Source: CAYOXM01 sp964407925 (GTDB taxonomy: Bacteria > Patescibacteriota > Patescibacteriia > SG8-24). From it: a stretch of DNA of 64,000 nt. A program made the translations under genes and the position numbers. Below, piece by piece: positions 16,032-23,990 of the stretch. The notes below the pieces were generated by a model. That model had not been told where the DNA came from and searched no databases. It saw only the letters and a list, made by a program, of their open reading frames with translations. Each line of letters opens with the position of its first letter. Within the stretch, counting starts at the first letter, position 1. The stretch lies in the NCBI GenBank assembly GCA_964407925.1, contig CAYOXM010000002.1, forward strand, positions 1 to 64,000. The letters run 5' to 3'.

Positions 16032-16541
16032 TCAGCGGACCGCAATGACGCGGTAGATGACCATCTTCGCCGGTCCCTTCACGGCGGCCTCGTCCCCCGG
16101 TTTTTTTCCGAGGAGCGCCTTGCCGAGCGGCGAAAGGTGCGAGATGCGTCCCGAAGAAGGGTCGGTTTCCTGCGAACCGGTCAGCTGATACCGCTTCTCC
16201 TTGCCGTTGACCTCGACGACGACCGTCGAGCCGATGCGCGCCCCGCCTTCGGCGTCGGCTCCCGGACGGATGACGACGGCGAATTTCAGCCGTTCCTTCA
16301 TTTCGAAAATCAGGCTGTCGATTTTCATGAGACGGCCCTTGGCCTCGGAATACGCGGCATTCTCGGAAAGGTCGCCCATCTCCCTCGCGCGCGTGAGGTC
16401 CTCGAGCGCGCGGGGTCGCGAAACGTCCTCCAGCCGGCGGAGATCTTTCTCGATTTTCTGCAGGGCAGCCGGCGACAGGAAGTCGTCGGCAGGGCCGCCG
16501 TACTTCCTGCGTTCCGCCGAGCGCCGTTTCGGTACTTGCAT
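16032..16541 (-). CDS. greA: Transcription elongation factor GreA/GreB family
   Basis: A protein of about 169 residues with the two-domain Gre structure. The N-terminal coiled coil (LSPAALQKIEKDLRRLE to AKGRLMKIDSLIFEM) has the tip motif GDLSENAAYSEAKG, whose acidic residues enter the RNA polymerase channel to stimulate transcript cleavage. The C-terminal FKBP-like domain includes GSTVVVEVNGKEKRYQLTGSQETD and ISHLSPLGKALLGKKPGDE. A basic N-terminal extension (KRRSAERRKYGG) is additional. ATG 16541 is preferred; ATG 16559 is also in frame. Confidence 0.94.
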   Translation of the reverse strand: MQVPKRRSAERRKYGGPADDFLSPAALQKIEKDLRRLEDVSRPRALEDLTRAREMGDLSENAAYSEAKGRLMKIDSLIFEMKERLKFAVVIRPGADAEGGARIGSTVVVEVNGKEKRYQLTGSQETDPSSGRISHLSPLGKALLGKKPGDEAAVKGPAKMVIYRVIAVR

Positions 16542-16604
16542 AGCGGGGGATAAGGGCATGGTAGCGGTACGGGCTCGGCGGTGGCAAGGCCGCCTTAAAC
16601 GTGG

Positions 16605-16610
16605 TATACT
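16605..16610 (+). promoter_or_regulatory. Extended -10 box of leaderless gene
   Basis: TGG-TATACT with 7 bases before ATG 16618, in the divergent region with greA. Confidence 0.65.
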
Positions 16611-16617
16611 GTCTTAC

Positions 16618-17466
16618 ATGAACCTCTCGAGGAAGGTCAGTAACGAACAGCACGACATTACCGCGCTTTTCGTCCTTAACGTGCTTATCGTCGCGGCGGC
16701 GCTCCTCGCCGGCGACGGCAAGTCGTTCTTCCAGGACGGAACGGTATACGGTTTCGGCCTGCTGTTTCTCACCCTCGCGTCGGTACGCGCCGCGACGCTC
16801 TATCGGCTGTTCGACCCGACGCTGAAGAAGTACATCGCGATGTGCTCGGCGGGCATGATCATCTTCGCGGGGTCGCAAGTGTTCGAAATCGCGATTGCCG
16901 CGGCCGGCACGCGGACCTTCATGAACATGATGCACGTGACGAGCCTGTATGTCATGGCGGTGCTCGTGATGACGTGGGCTTCCGCGAGCCTTCTCGCCGA
17001 GGCGAAGCTCGAAAAGAGCTACGGTCCGTTCACCAAGAACGCGGCCGTCGGGCTCGCCGTCCTCGCCGCGGCCGGCTGGTTCACCGCCGACGTCTACCTG
17101 CAGAAAATCGATCCCACGTTCCACTTCGACAGCAGGATGATGATGCTCATCGCCCTGCTCATCGCCGTCATCGCGGGATTCGGATTGCACGCCATCCTCA
17201 TGGTGAAGCGAAAATTCAGCGTGCTCAGCGGCTTCGCCGAATACCTCGGCATCGCGTTCATGCTCATGGTGCTTACGGGCGCCGTCTCGATGCTCGAGGC
17301 GGTCCGCAGTTACGCGTTCTTCCGCGAGGGCATCCACACGACGTCGTACGCGCGGTACGTGCTTTTTTACGCCGCGCTCAGCTTCCTTTTCGTGGCTTTC
17401 GGCAAGATGCGGAAGCTTGGCGGCATCTACAGCGACTTGGAAGCGGAGAGGGAAAAGGGGGCGTGA
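16618..17466 (+). CDS. Eight-helix membrane protein, unknown family
   Basis: A 282-residue polytopic membrane protein. About eight hydrophobic segments alternate with short loops, spread across almost the whole length, and the C-terminus is charged (GGIYSDLEAEREKGA). There is no transporter signature, catalytic motif or zinc site I can identify. The overall pattern resembles MASE/7TM-type sensors without an attached output domain. It is transcribed from a leaderless-type promoter divergent from greA. A small hairpin (TGGACC/GGTCCA, about 17488-17506) before a T-run may terminate it. Confidence 0.7.
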   Translation: MNLSRKVSNEQHDITALFVLNVLIVAAALLAGDGKSFFQDGTVYGFGLLFLTLASVRAATLYRLFDPTLKKYIAMCSAGMIIFAGSQVFEIAIAAAGTRTFMNMMHVTSLYVMAVLVMTWASASLLAEAKLEKSYGPFTKNAAVGLAVLAAAGWFTADVYLQKIDPTFHFDSRMMMLIALLIAVIAGFGLHAILMVKRKFSVLSGFAEYLGIAFMLMVLTGAVSMLEAVRSYAFFREGIHTTSYARYVLFYAALSFLFVAFGKMRKLGGIYSDLEAEREKGA

Positions 17467-17480
17467 ATCGCGGGGGCGGA

Positions 17481-17509
17481 TTGACGCGTGGACCCGCAAG
17501 GTCCATGCT
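17481..17509 (+). promoter_or_regulatory. Probable gdhA promoter
   Basis: TTGACG (17481-17486), 17 bp, CATGCT (17504-17509), about 17 bases of leader to ATG 17533. A TATAGC at 17515 is an alternative -10. Confidence 0.5.
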
Positions 17510-17532
17510 GTTTTTATAGCCTACGAACTCCT

Positions 17533-18801
17533 ATGCGATCAGCAAATCCGTTCGAAAACGCGTTGTTGCAGATAAGTCGCGCCGCAGCCGTCCGCGCGTT
17601 CGCGCCTGCATTTCTTGAGTCGCTACGGCACCCGAAGCGCGAAATTCGCGTCGCCATTCCGGTGCGCATGGATGACGGCAGTCAGCGCATTTTCGAGGGC
17701 TACCGCGTGCAGCACGACAACGCGCGAGGGCCGTACAAGGGCGGCATCCGTTTCCATCAGGACACCGACATTGACGAAGTCCGCGCGCTCGCGCTCTGGA
17801 TGACGATGAAGTGCAGCCTTGCGGGCCTGCCGATGGGCGGCGGCAAGGGCGGCGTGACCGTCGACCCGAAAACCCTTTCCAAAGGCGAGCTCGAACGGCT
17901 TTCGCGCGGGTTCGTCCGAGCGCTCGTCGACGTACTCGGACCGGAAAAGGACGTTCCGGCGCCGGACGTGAACACCACGCCGGAAATAATGGCGTGGATG
18001 GCCGACGAGTACGCCAGGCTCACCGGCGACGGTTCCGGCGCGGTGATCACCGGCAAGCCGCTCGACAGGGGCGGATCGGAAGGCCGCGGCAAGGCGACCG
18101 CGCTCGGCGGTTTCTACGTCTTTCAGACGCTGCGTGCGCGGCTCGGTCTGCCTGAACGCTGCCATGTGGCCGTCCAGGGTTTTGGCAACGCCGGACGGCA
18201 CGCGGCCGAGCTGTGGGCCGCCGCGGGACACCGTGTCGTCGCCGTATCCGATTCGCGCGGCGGCGTTCACGACGAGGGCGGCCTCGACGTCGCGGCAGTC
18301 GCCGCGCACAAGGACGCGACGGGTTCGGTAGTCGGTTTCCCCGGTGCGCGGACGGTGACGAACGAGGCGCTGCTCGAACTCGCCTGCGACCTCCTCGTGC
18401 CCGCCGCACTCGAGAATCAGTTGACTGCGGCGAACGCCGGCCGGATCAGGGCGACGGCGGTGCTGGAGCTCGCGAACGGGCCGACGACGCCCGAGGCCGA
18501 CGACGCCCTGTTCGCTTCGAGAGTCCACGTCGTGCCCGACATCCTCGCGAACGCGGGCGGCGTAACCGTTTCGACTTTCGAATGGGAACAGAACCTCAGG
18601 GGCGAGCGTTGGTCGGAAGAAGAAGTCCTCGAGAAACTTTCCGCGAACATTCGCGCGCAGGCTGAGGCCACGTGGGCTCGTGCCAAAGAACTGCATACGG
18701 ACATGCGTCGCGCGGCGTTCGCACTCGCACTCGAACGGCTTGAGGAGGCGAAGGCGCGCGCGGAGGAAAGAGCGGCGGAGCGTCAAGCCGTTGCCGCGTG
18801 A
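17533..18801 (+). CDS. gdhA: Glutamate dehydrogenase (Glu/Leu/Phe/Val family)
   Basis: A 422-residue enzyme of normal length for hexameric GDH. Signatures: GPYKGGIRFH, KCSLAGLPMGGGKGGV with the catalytic Lys, APDVNTTPEIMAWM with the catalytic Asp, the Rossmann motif VAVQGFGNAGRHAA and ILANAGGVTVSTFEWEQN. It interconverts 2-oxoglutarate plus ammonia with glutamate, using NAD(P)H. The C-terminus is an extended charged helix (RLEEAKARAEERAAER). It is single-gene, with its own promoter and terminator. With icd and acnA in the window it links citrate to glutamate. Confidence 0.95.
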   Translation: MRSANPFENALLQISRAAAVRAFAPAFLESLRHPKREIRVAIPVRMDDGSQRIFEGYRVQHDNARGPYKGGIRFHQDTDIDEVRALALWMTMKCSLAGLPMGGGKGGVTVDPKTLSKGELERLSRGFVRALVDVLGPEKDVPAPDVNTTPEIMAWMADEYARLTGDGSGAVITGKPLDRGGSEGRGKATALGGFYVFQTLRARLGLPERCHVAVQGFGNAGRHAAELWAAAGHRVVAVSDSRGGVHDEGGLDVAAVAAHKDATGSVVGFPGARTVTNEALLELACDLLVPAALENQLTAANAGRIRATAVLELANGPTTPEADDALFASRVHVVPDILANAGGVTVSTFEWEQNLRGERWSEEEVLEKLSANIRAQAEATWARAKELHTDMRRAAFALALERLEEAKARAEERAAERQAVAA

Positions 18802-18810
18802 TGGCGGAGA

Positions 18811-18838
18811 AAAGGGCCGAAAGGCCCTTTTTACTTTT
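18811..18838. terminator. Terminator between convergent genes
   Basis: AAAGGGCC-GAAA-GGCCCTTT followed by TTACTTTTT. It ends gdhA and may serve the converging gene. Confidence 0.85.
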
Positions 18839-20093
18839 TCGTGAGCGTCATTTCCCACCCGGGAGGGTTGAGCGGGATGGTGGCGGTTTCGCCGCGGGAC
18901 AGGGCGTCGAACGTCGCCGCGTGGCGAATAAAGCCGAGGTCGGGAAGTGGCGGATCGCGGAAGTCGGCGGCGAATCCGAAGGCGGCAATGCACAACGTCA
19001 CGACGCCTATCGCGCGGGTGATGCGGGCTTTTTTGCGTGTCGCCGCCCATAGCGCCGACGTGACGAGCGCGAGTACGGGAAGGAACCAGTAACGGGAACC
19101 CGACGACGACGAAAAAAGCACGGACCATGCGCGGGCGGCATAATCGGCCGCCCCCGCAGTCCGGCCGATGTTTGGCGCGATGAGCGATGCGGCGAAACTC
19201 GCGCCGGCGAACGCGAGGAGATAGCGGAGCTGCCAGGATCCCCGGACGGCGGCGTAGGCGATGGTCGCGACGGCGGCGAGGGAGATGAGGTGCGGCAGAA
19301 GATCGTGGTTCGCGAGCATGCGGTAGCCGCGCATGCCGACGAGCCCGCCGAGGAGAATCTGCTTTTCGATCATGCCGACGAGCAGCGCAAGGCTGAACTC
19401 CGGGCGATACCCGAACCTGCTGCCGGCATTGAGCGCGAACAGCGCCATGAGCTGCAGCGCTCCCGTCACCGCAAGCACGAGAAGCTGCCGAAGACGTCGG
19501 CCGTCGTTTTCCTTGCGCCACCGCAGATAGGCGAGCGGCGCAAGGAAAACCGCGTAGGGTCCCGAGAGTCCCGCGAGCGCGAGCGTCGCGACATCGACCG
19601 CGTTTCCGCCGCGCGTCGATGGCGGGCGCGCGACGACGATCATGAAGGCGATGAGCGCCAAGTACCACTGCGCGTTCGTCGCGTTGCCGTGTATTTCGGC
19701 GGTATTGGGCAGCAGCAGATAGGCCGCGGCGAGCGCCAGCCGCGCTCGGAAGTCCGGTATGGCGTCCTTGAATCGCGGCGAAAGGAGGAATGCCGCGGGC
19801 ACTGCCTGCAGGACGAAAGCCACGCCATTCATGAAAAGCGGCGCGAGAGCGAGGGGCAGCGCCTGTGCGGCGAGGCCGACGAGGCGCAGGTACGTGGAGA
19901 AGTACCCGTCCTGCGTCATGAGGAACGGACGGAGCGCGCCGAACTCGTGCGCGTGCCGATACCAGATCGCGCCGTCCTCGGCCCAGAATTGCGCGTTCAG
20001 GAGGGCGTCGGGCCGGCGGAGAACAACGACGGCGAGCGCGAAAAGAAAAGCCGCCACGTACGGCCGACGTCCTTCGGCGAACGCGCGGCGCAT
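18831..20093 (-). CDS. GT-C-like polytopic membrane protein
   Basis: A 420-residue protein with about ten membrane helices. Early in the first loop it carries NAQFWAEDGAIWYRHAHEF, with the acidic pair typical of GT-C glycosyltransferases that use lipid-linked donors. Further in are LLPNTAEIHGNATNAQWYLAL and, near the end, SSGSRYWFLPVL. The C-terminal tail (about 50 residues) would face outward. It may add a sugar to an envelope molecule; the acceptor is unknown. It lies 3 bases after the DUF4230 gene in a two-gene operon. Confidence 0.72.
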   Translation of the reverse strand: MRRAFAEGRRPYVAAFLFALAVVVLRRPDALLNAQFWAEDGAIWYRHAHEFGALRPFLMTQDGYFSTYLRLVGLAAQALPLALAPLFMNGVAFVLQAVPAAFLLSPRFKDAIPDFRARLALAAAYLLLPNTAEIHGNATNAQWYLALIAFMIVVARPPSTRGGNAVDVATLALAGLSGPYAVFLAPLAYLRWRKENDGRRLRQLLVLAVTGALQLMALFALNAGSRFGYRPEFSLALLVGMIEKQILLGGLVGMRGYRMLANHDLLPHLISLAAVATIAYAAVRGSWQLRYLLAFAGASFAASLIAPNIGRTAGAADYAARAWSVLFSSSSGSRYWFLPVLALVTSALWAATRKKARITRAIGVVTLCIAAFGFAADFRDPPLPDLGFIRHAATFDALSRGETATIPLNPPGWEMTLTKK

Positions 20094-20096
20094 ACG

Positions 20097-20702
20097 TCAG
20101 CGGCAGGCGGCGACGGCGGCCTCGATGGTAACTTCGGTAAAGCCGAGCGCCTTGAACAGCGTTTCAAGCTGCCGTTTCGCGCTGTCCGTGGCGACCGCGA
20201 AAATGTCGCCCGCGCATGCCGCCGCGCGGATGGCGATTTCCGCCTGCGACCGCGCATCGGCTTCGAGGTCCTTATCGCCCTTCGTGAGCAGGCCGAGCTT
20301 GCGGTCGTACACCTGCGTTTTTTCGGCGTCGAGCGAGGCGACCAGGATTTCCGGGGCGGGCAGATGCATGGTAAGCGAAGTGCCGGTCACGGTCACGTCG
20401 TCGTCGCGCAACTTGGCGAGGTCGAAACCGGCTATGACGCGGCCGTGCGCGACGAGCAGGATGCGGTCGCCGAAAAGGAAGTCCTTGAGCTTGCTGCCGA
20501 CGGTTCCCGCTTCGATTACTTTTTCCACGGTGAACGACGTCGATTCGAGCCGGCCGAGGCGTTGGACCTCCTTCACGACCGCCGTGCGGCTCAAATCGAA
20601 CGCGGGACCGGCGGAAGGCCGGCTGACCTTGAGGGCGATGGCGGTGACGACGCCGCCGCCGAGGACGATGCCGACGGCGAGTGCGATGATCGCGCGTTTC
20701 AT
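20097..20702 (-). CDS. DUF4230 membrane-anchored protein
   Basis: A 201-residue protein with one N-terminal transmembrane helix (residues 4-24) and an extracytoplasmic DUF4230-type domain: LESTSFTVEKVIEAG, DRILLVAHGRVIAGFDLAKL and LTMHLPAPEILVASLD. Function unknown; a structural envelope role is possible. ATG 20702 follows a TATACT box by 7 bases. The longer in-frame start at 20738 would read through that promoter and is rejected. It is the first gene of the operon with the GT-C-like gene. Confidence 0.78.
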   Translation of the reverse strand: MKRAIIALAVGIVLGGGVVTAIALKVSRPSAGPAFDLSRTAVVKEVQRLGRLESTSFTVEKVIEAGTVGSKLKDFLFGDRILLVAHGRVIAGFDLAKLRDDDVTVTGTSLTMHLPAPEILVASLDAEKTQVYDRKLGLLTKGDKDLEADARSQAEIAIRAAACAGDIFAVATDSAKRQLETLFKALGFTEVTIEAAVAACR

Positions 20703-20709
20703 GTCGTTC

Positions 20710-20715
20710 AGTATA
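20710..20715 (-). promoter_or_regulatory. -10 box of leaderless gene
   Basis: TATACT on the minus strand with 7 bases before ATG 20702. Confidence 0.65.
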
Positions 20716-20740
20716 CCGGCCTCCGGCCGGTCGCACAAAT

Positions 20741-20766
20741 GAAAAACCGCCCTTTCGGGCGGGTTC
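20741..20766 (-). terminator. Rho-independent terminator
   Basis: CCCGCCC-GAAA-GGGCGG followed by a T-run on the minus strand. It ends the CheR-like gene just upstream of the DUF4230 promoter. Confidence 0.85.
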
Positions 20767-20767
20767 G

Positions 20768-21544
20768 TCAGACGCCCTTCCCGAAGACGGGAAGTTCACC
20801 GTGACAGACGAGCGGGAAGTCGTGAAAGGCCTCAGGATGCTTCGCGAGGATGAAGCGGTCGAGGAGCAGGTAGCTCTGCGGCGCCATGACCGCGGCCAAC
20901 CGCCGCAGGGCGAGCGCGACCGTGCGCGGACGGAAGTAGCCGAGGAAGTTGCGGCAGACGATGAGGTCGTACGGACCGCCGAGGTGGTCCTTGAACACGT
21001 CGCCGTGCCTGAACCGCAGGTGGCCCATGACGACGGGATCGACGTAGCCGTGGACGTACTTCGGCATTCCTGAGAGCGGGATGATGCCGCTCCTCGCCGT
21101 GTCGATGCACGCGGGCTGGATGTCGATGCCGTCAATCAGGAAGTGGCCGCAGCCGCCCTCCAGGCATTCGATGGCCAGGCTGACCGCCTCCTCGCCGTGC
21201 GAGCACGGGAGGCTCAGGATGCGCCCGCCTTCCGCATTGTCCCTGAGGAACGGGACTATTTCCTTGCGCAGGAAATCGATCTCCGGTCCATCGAACCGCA
21301 TCAGGGTCGTCTCGTTCGTGATGAGGTTCGCGCGGAGCTTCTCTTCGAGGCTCATGCGGGCGAACGTCCCGGCACCCGCCCAATACGCGCCGCGCGAATC
21401 GGCGGCGAGCAGGCGCTCGAGATCGGCGACGTCCTTGGCGCGATCGACCGCGTAGAGCAGCTCCGAAACGTATCGCGAATCCTTGTCGAGCACGCCGGAT
21501 TCCTGTCGAATGAACGAACGAACGGCATCAAGATCATTCAGCAT
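20768..21544 (-). CDS. CheR-like SAM-dependent methyltransferase (orphan)
   Basis: A 258-residue protein with CheR layout. A helical N-terminal part ends in LITNETTLMRFDGPEIDFL (compare the family's ETxFFR). The SAM domain has LSLPCSHGEEAVSLAIECLEG (compare CSTGEEPYS), LIDGIDIQPACIDTARSGI and YDLIVCRNFLGYF (compare CRNVLIYF). CheR methylates glutamates of chemoreceptors, but no chemotaxis gene is in the window, so the substrate is unknown. It has a TTGACA/17/AAAGAT promoter and an AAGGAGG ribosome binding site 7 bases before ATG 21544. Confidence 0.82.
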   Translation of the reverse strand: MLNDLDAVRSFIRQESGVLDKDSRYVSELLYAVDRAKDVADLERLLAADSRGAYWAGAGTFARMSLEEKLRANLITNETTLMRFDGPEIDFLRKEIVPFLRDNAEGGRILSLPCSHGEEAVSLAIECLEGGCGHFLIDGIDIQPACIDTARSGIIPLSGMPKYVHGYVDPVVMGHLRFRHGDVFKDHLGGPYDLIVCRNFLGYFRPRTVALALRRLAAVMAPQSYLLLDRFILAKHPEAFHDFPLVCHGELPVFGKGV

Positions 21545-21583
21545 GGCATCGTCCTCCTTGTCCCCTCCGATAAGGAACCGCGC

Positions 21584-21612
21584 ATCTTTGCAGAAAAAAC
21601 GCGTTTTGTCAA
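21584..21612 (-). promoter_or_regulatory. Promoter of CheR-like gene
   Basis: Minus strand: TTGACA (21612-21607), 17 bp, AAAGAT (21589-21584). A leader of roughly 30 bases carries an AAGGAGG ribosome binding site. Confidence 0.75.
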
Positions 21613-21667
21613 CCGTGTGACCGCCGTGCTACGATTGCGTCCGTGCTCATCCGTTAACGCGTTCCCC

Positions 21668-22072
21668 ATGACCGACAAGATGCTCAAAAGCGAGGAGGAA
21701 TGGAAGCGATCGCTCACGCCGGAGCAGTATCGCGTGCTGCGCGAGAAGGGAACCGAAGCGGCTTTTACGGGGAAATACTGGGATGTCGACGCCGACGGGA
21801 TGTTCCGCTGCGCGGGCTGCGGCGCAGCGCTGTTCGCGTCCGACGCGAAGTTCGACTCCGGGACCGGTTGGCCGAGCTTCACCGCGCCTGCGGCAAAGGA
21901 CGCGGTCGAGTTGCGAACCGACGACAGTCATGGCATGCGCCGGACGGAGGTCGTCTGCGCGAAGTGCGGCGGGCATCTCGGGCACGTCTTCGACGACGGT
22001 CCGGGACCGGACGGCAAGCGTTTCTGCATCAATTCCTGCTCGTTGTCGCTCGACGAGAAGAAAAAAGGATGA
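21668..22072 (+). CDS. msrB: Methionine-R-sulfoxide reductase MsrB, zinc type
   Basis: A 134-residue cytosolic MsrB. SEEEWKRSLTPEQYRVLREKGTE opens the domain, followed by RCAGCGAALF and VCAKCGGHLGHVFDDGPGP with both CxxC zinc knuckles intact, DSGTGWPSFTAP, and RFCINSCSL with the catalytic Cys. There is no signal peptide, unlike the paralogue at 7248, so this copy should protect cytosolic proteins. An extended -10 (TGC-TACGAT, 21630-21635) is divergent from the CheR-like gene; the leader is about 26 bases. Confidence 0.96.
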   Translation: MTDKMLKSEEEWKRSLTPEQYRVLREKGTEAAFTGKYWDVDADGMFRCAGCGAALFASDAKFDSGTGWPSFTAPAAKDAVELRTDDSHGMRRTEVVCAKCGGHLGHVFDDGPGPDGKRFCINSCSLSLDEKKKG

Positions 22073-22073
22073 G

Positions 22074-22099
22074 AAAACCCGCGGTTCGCCGCGGGTTTT
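22074..22099. terminator. Terminator between convergent genes
   Basis: AAAACCCGCGG-TTCG-CCGCGGGTTTT, symmetric and T-flanked on both strands. Confidence 0.92.
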
Positions 22100-22101
22100 C
22101 G

Positions 22102-23913
22102 TCACGCGATTTGGATCGGCACGCTCACGACCGCGACGTTCTCGCGGAGCAGTTCGTGCTTTATCCACGTCGCCGTCTGGTTGTGCAGCAGGAGCTGCCA
22201 CCAATGCGGACAGATGAATTCCGGCAAAATGACCGAAATCGCCGCCTGCGGATGCTGCCGTTCGATTTCGCGGATATAGTGCAGGAGGATGTCGACGATG
22301 CGCCGGTACGGCGACGGCGCGATGATGAGCGGGATGTCGAGGCCCCAGGTATCCCATTTCTCGCGAATCGTCGCCGCGTCACGGTCGTCAAAACTCACGT
22401 GGATGGCCTTGATGACTGTCGGCTGAAGCGACTTGGCGTAACGGGCGGCCGCGACCGTTCCCTTGTGCACGGTACCGATGAACAGGATGGCGACGCGTTC
22501 CTCGGGAATCGGCAGCTGGCGCTCTTCCGAAAGCGTCAATCGCGTCTTGAAGTGTTCGTAATGCCGTTTGATGCCGTAGGAGGTCGCGACGATCGCGGGA
22601 ATGGCCACGAAGACCGCCCAGGCGCCGTGCGTGAACTTGGTCGCGGCGATGACGGCGAGCACGGCGACGGTGACCGCGCCGCCCACGGCGTTCATCGCCA
22701 TGTTGCGACGCCATCCCGCCGTGCGCTCCCTGAGCCACTTGCGCACCATCCCGAACTGCGAAAGCGAAAAGCCGAGGAAAACGCCGACGGCGTAGAGCGG
22801 GATGAGCCGGTGCGTCTCGCCAGCGAAGCCGATGACAAGCAGCGACGAGGCCGCCGCGAGGAGCATGATGCCGTTCGAATACACCAGCCGGTCGCCTTGA
22901 TTCACGAGCTGGGCCGGCAGGTAGCGGTCGCGCGCCATGAAGAACGCGAGGCGGGGAAAATCGGCGAAGCTCGTGTTCGCCGCGAAGAGAAGGATGAGCG
23001 CCGTCGAGAATTGGACGAGGTAGTATCCCGGACCTCCGGCGAATACCGCGCGGGCGATTTGCGATACGACTGTCTCTCCCGCGACAGGCAGGACGCCGAG
23101 ACGGTCCGCGAGCACGGTGATGCCGACGAACAACACGGCGAGGATGGCGCCCATCGCGAACAGCGTCCGTCGCGCGTTTTTCGACTCCGGCTTTTTGAAT
23201 GCCTGTACGCCGTTGGAAATGGCCTCGATGCCGGTGAGCGCGGTGCAGCCGGCGGCGAACGCGCGCAAGATCAGGAAGACGCCAAGGCCCTCGTGCGCGA
23301 GCGGCACGGCGGCGGTGAGCGGCGGCGTCCCCGCGGCGGTCCGGATGAGTCCCGTGACGATGAGCGCGGCGATCGAGGCGATGAAGACGTACGCCGGCAC
23401 CGCGAACGCCTTGCCTGACGCACGGACTCCGCGCAGGTTCGTGACCGTGATGAGCGTGATGGCGGCGACGCCGAGCGCGATGCGGTGCTCGTGCAGGGCG
23501 GGAAAGGCCGACGTGAGCGCCGCGGTACCGGCGGTAATCGAAACCGCGACGGTCAACGTGTAGTCGAGGAGGAGCGACGCGCCCGCGACGAGCGCTGGCA
23601 GTTCGCCGAGGTTTTCCTTCGCCACGACGTAGGCGCCGCCGCCGGTCGGATAGGCCCTGATCGTCTGCCCGTACGACAGGACGACTATGAGGAGCAGGAC
23701 GACGATGGCGGACGCGAGCGGCAGGGTAAGGTGCAGGCCGGCCGCGCCCGCAAGCACCAGGACCAGAAGTATTTCTTCCGTCGCGTAAGCGACCGAGGAG
23801 AGCGCGTCCGAGGAAAAGACGGCGAGCGCGGTGCGCTTGTCGAGCCGCTCTTCGGTCGCCTGTGCCGTCTTCAACGGCTGCCCTATGAGGAGCCTTTTGA
23901 GGGCGTTGGGCAT
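22102..23913 (-). CDS. KimA/KUP-like APC-superfamily permease
   Basis: A 603-residue permease. About 12 membrane helices occupy residues 25-440, and a cytosolic C-terminal domain of about 160 residues follows. The sequence FSSDALSSVAYATEEILLVL near the start and RAYPTGGGAYVVAKENLGEL are characteristic of the KimA/YdaO-type potassium importer branch, which takes up K+ by proton symport. In Firmicutes, KimA is controlled by cyclic di-AMP. ATG 23913 is chosen; a TATGCT box lies about 16 bases upstream, and in-frame starts further upstream cross it. An amino-acid substrate cannot be excluded. Confidence 0.85.
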   Translation of the reverse strand: MPNALKRLLIGQPLKTAQATEERLDKRTALAVFSSDALSSVAYATEEILLVLVLAGAAGLHLTLPLASAIVVLLLIVVLSYGQTIRAYPTGGGAYVVAKENLGELPALVAGASLLLDYTLTVAVSITAGTAALTSAFPALHEHRIALGVAAITLITVTNLRGVRASGKAFAVPAYVFIASIAALIVTGLIRTAAGTPPLTAAVPLAHEGLGVFLILRAFAAGCTALTGIEAISNGVQAFKKPESKNARRTLFAMGAILAVLFVGITVLADRLGVLPVAGETVVSQIARAVFAGGPGYYLVQFSTALILLFAANTSFADFPRLAFFMARDRYLPAQLVNQGDRLVYSNGIMLLAAASSLLVIGFAGETHRLIPLYAVGVFLGFSLSQFGMVRKWLRERTAGWRRNMAMNAVGGAVTVAVLAVIAATKFTHGAWAVFVAIPAIVATSYGIKRHYEHFKTRLTLSEERQLPIPEERVAILFIGTVHKGTVAAARYAKSLQPTVIKAIHVSFDDRDAATIREKWDTWGLDIPLIIAPSPYRRIVDILLHYIREIERQHPQAAISVILPEFICPHWWQLLLHNQTATWIKHELLRENVAVVSVPIQIA

Positions 23914-23976
23914 AGCAAATGACGCTTCAAGCATACCCCCGCGTTCGCCGGCGTGGCAACCAATCGGCGAGTCCCG

Positions 23977-23982
23977 TATACT
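23977..23982 (+). promoter_or_regulatory. -10 box of leaderless gene
   Basis: TATACT with 8 bases before ATG 23991. Confidence 0.65.
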
Positions 23983-23990
23983 GCGTCCAT

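Noticed and set aside
15793..17499. A 568-codon minus-strand frame over greA and the eight-helix protein
   Set aside because: It conflicts with the correct greA frame on the same strand and with the membrane protein gene.
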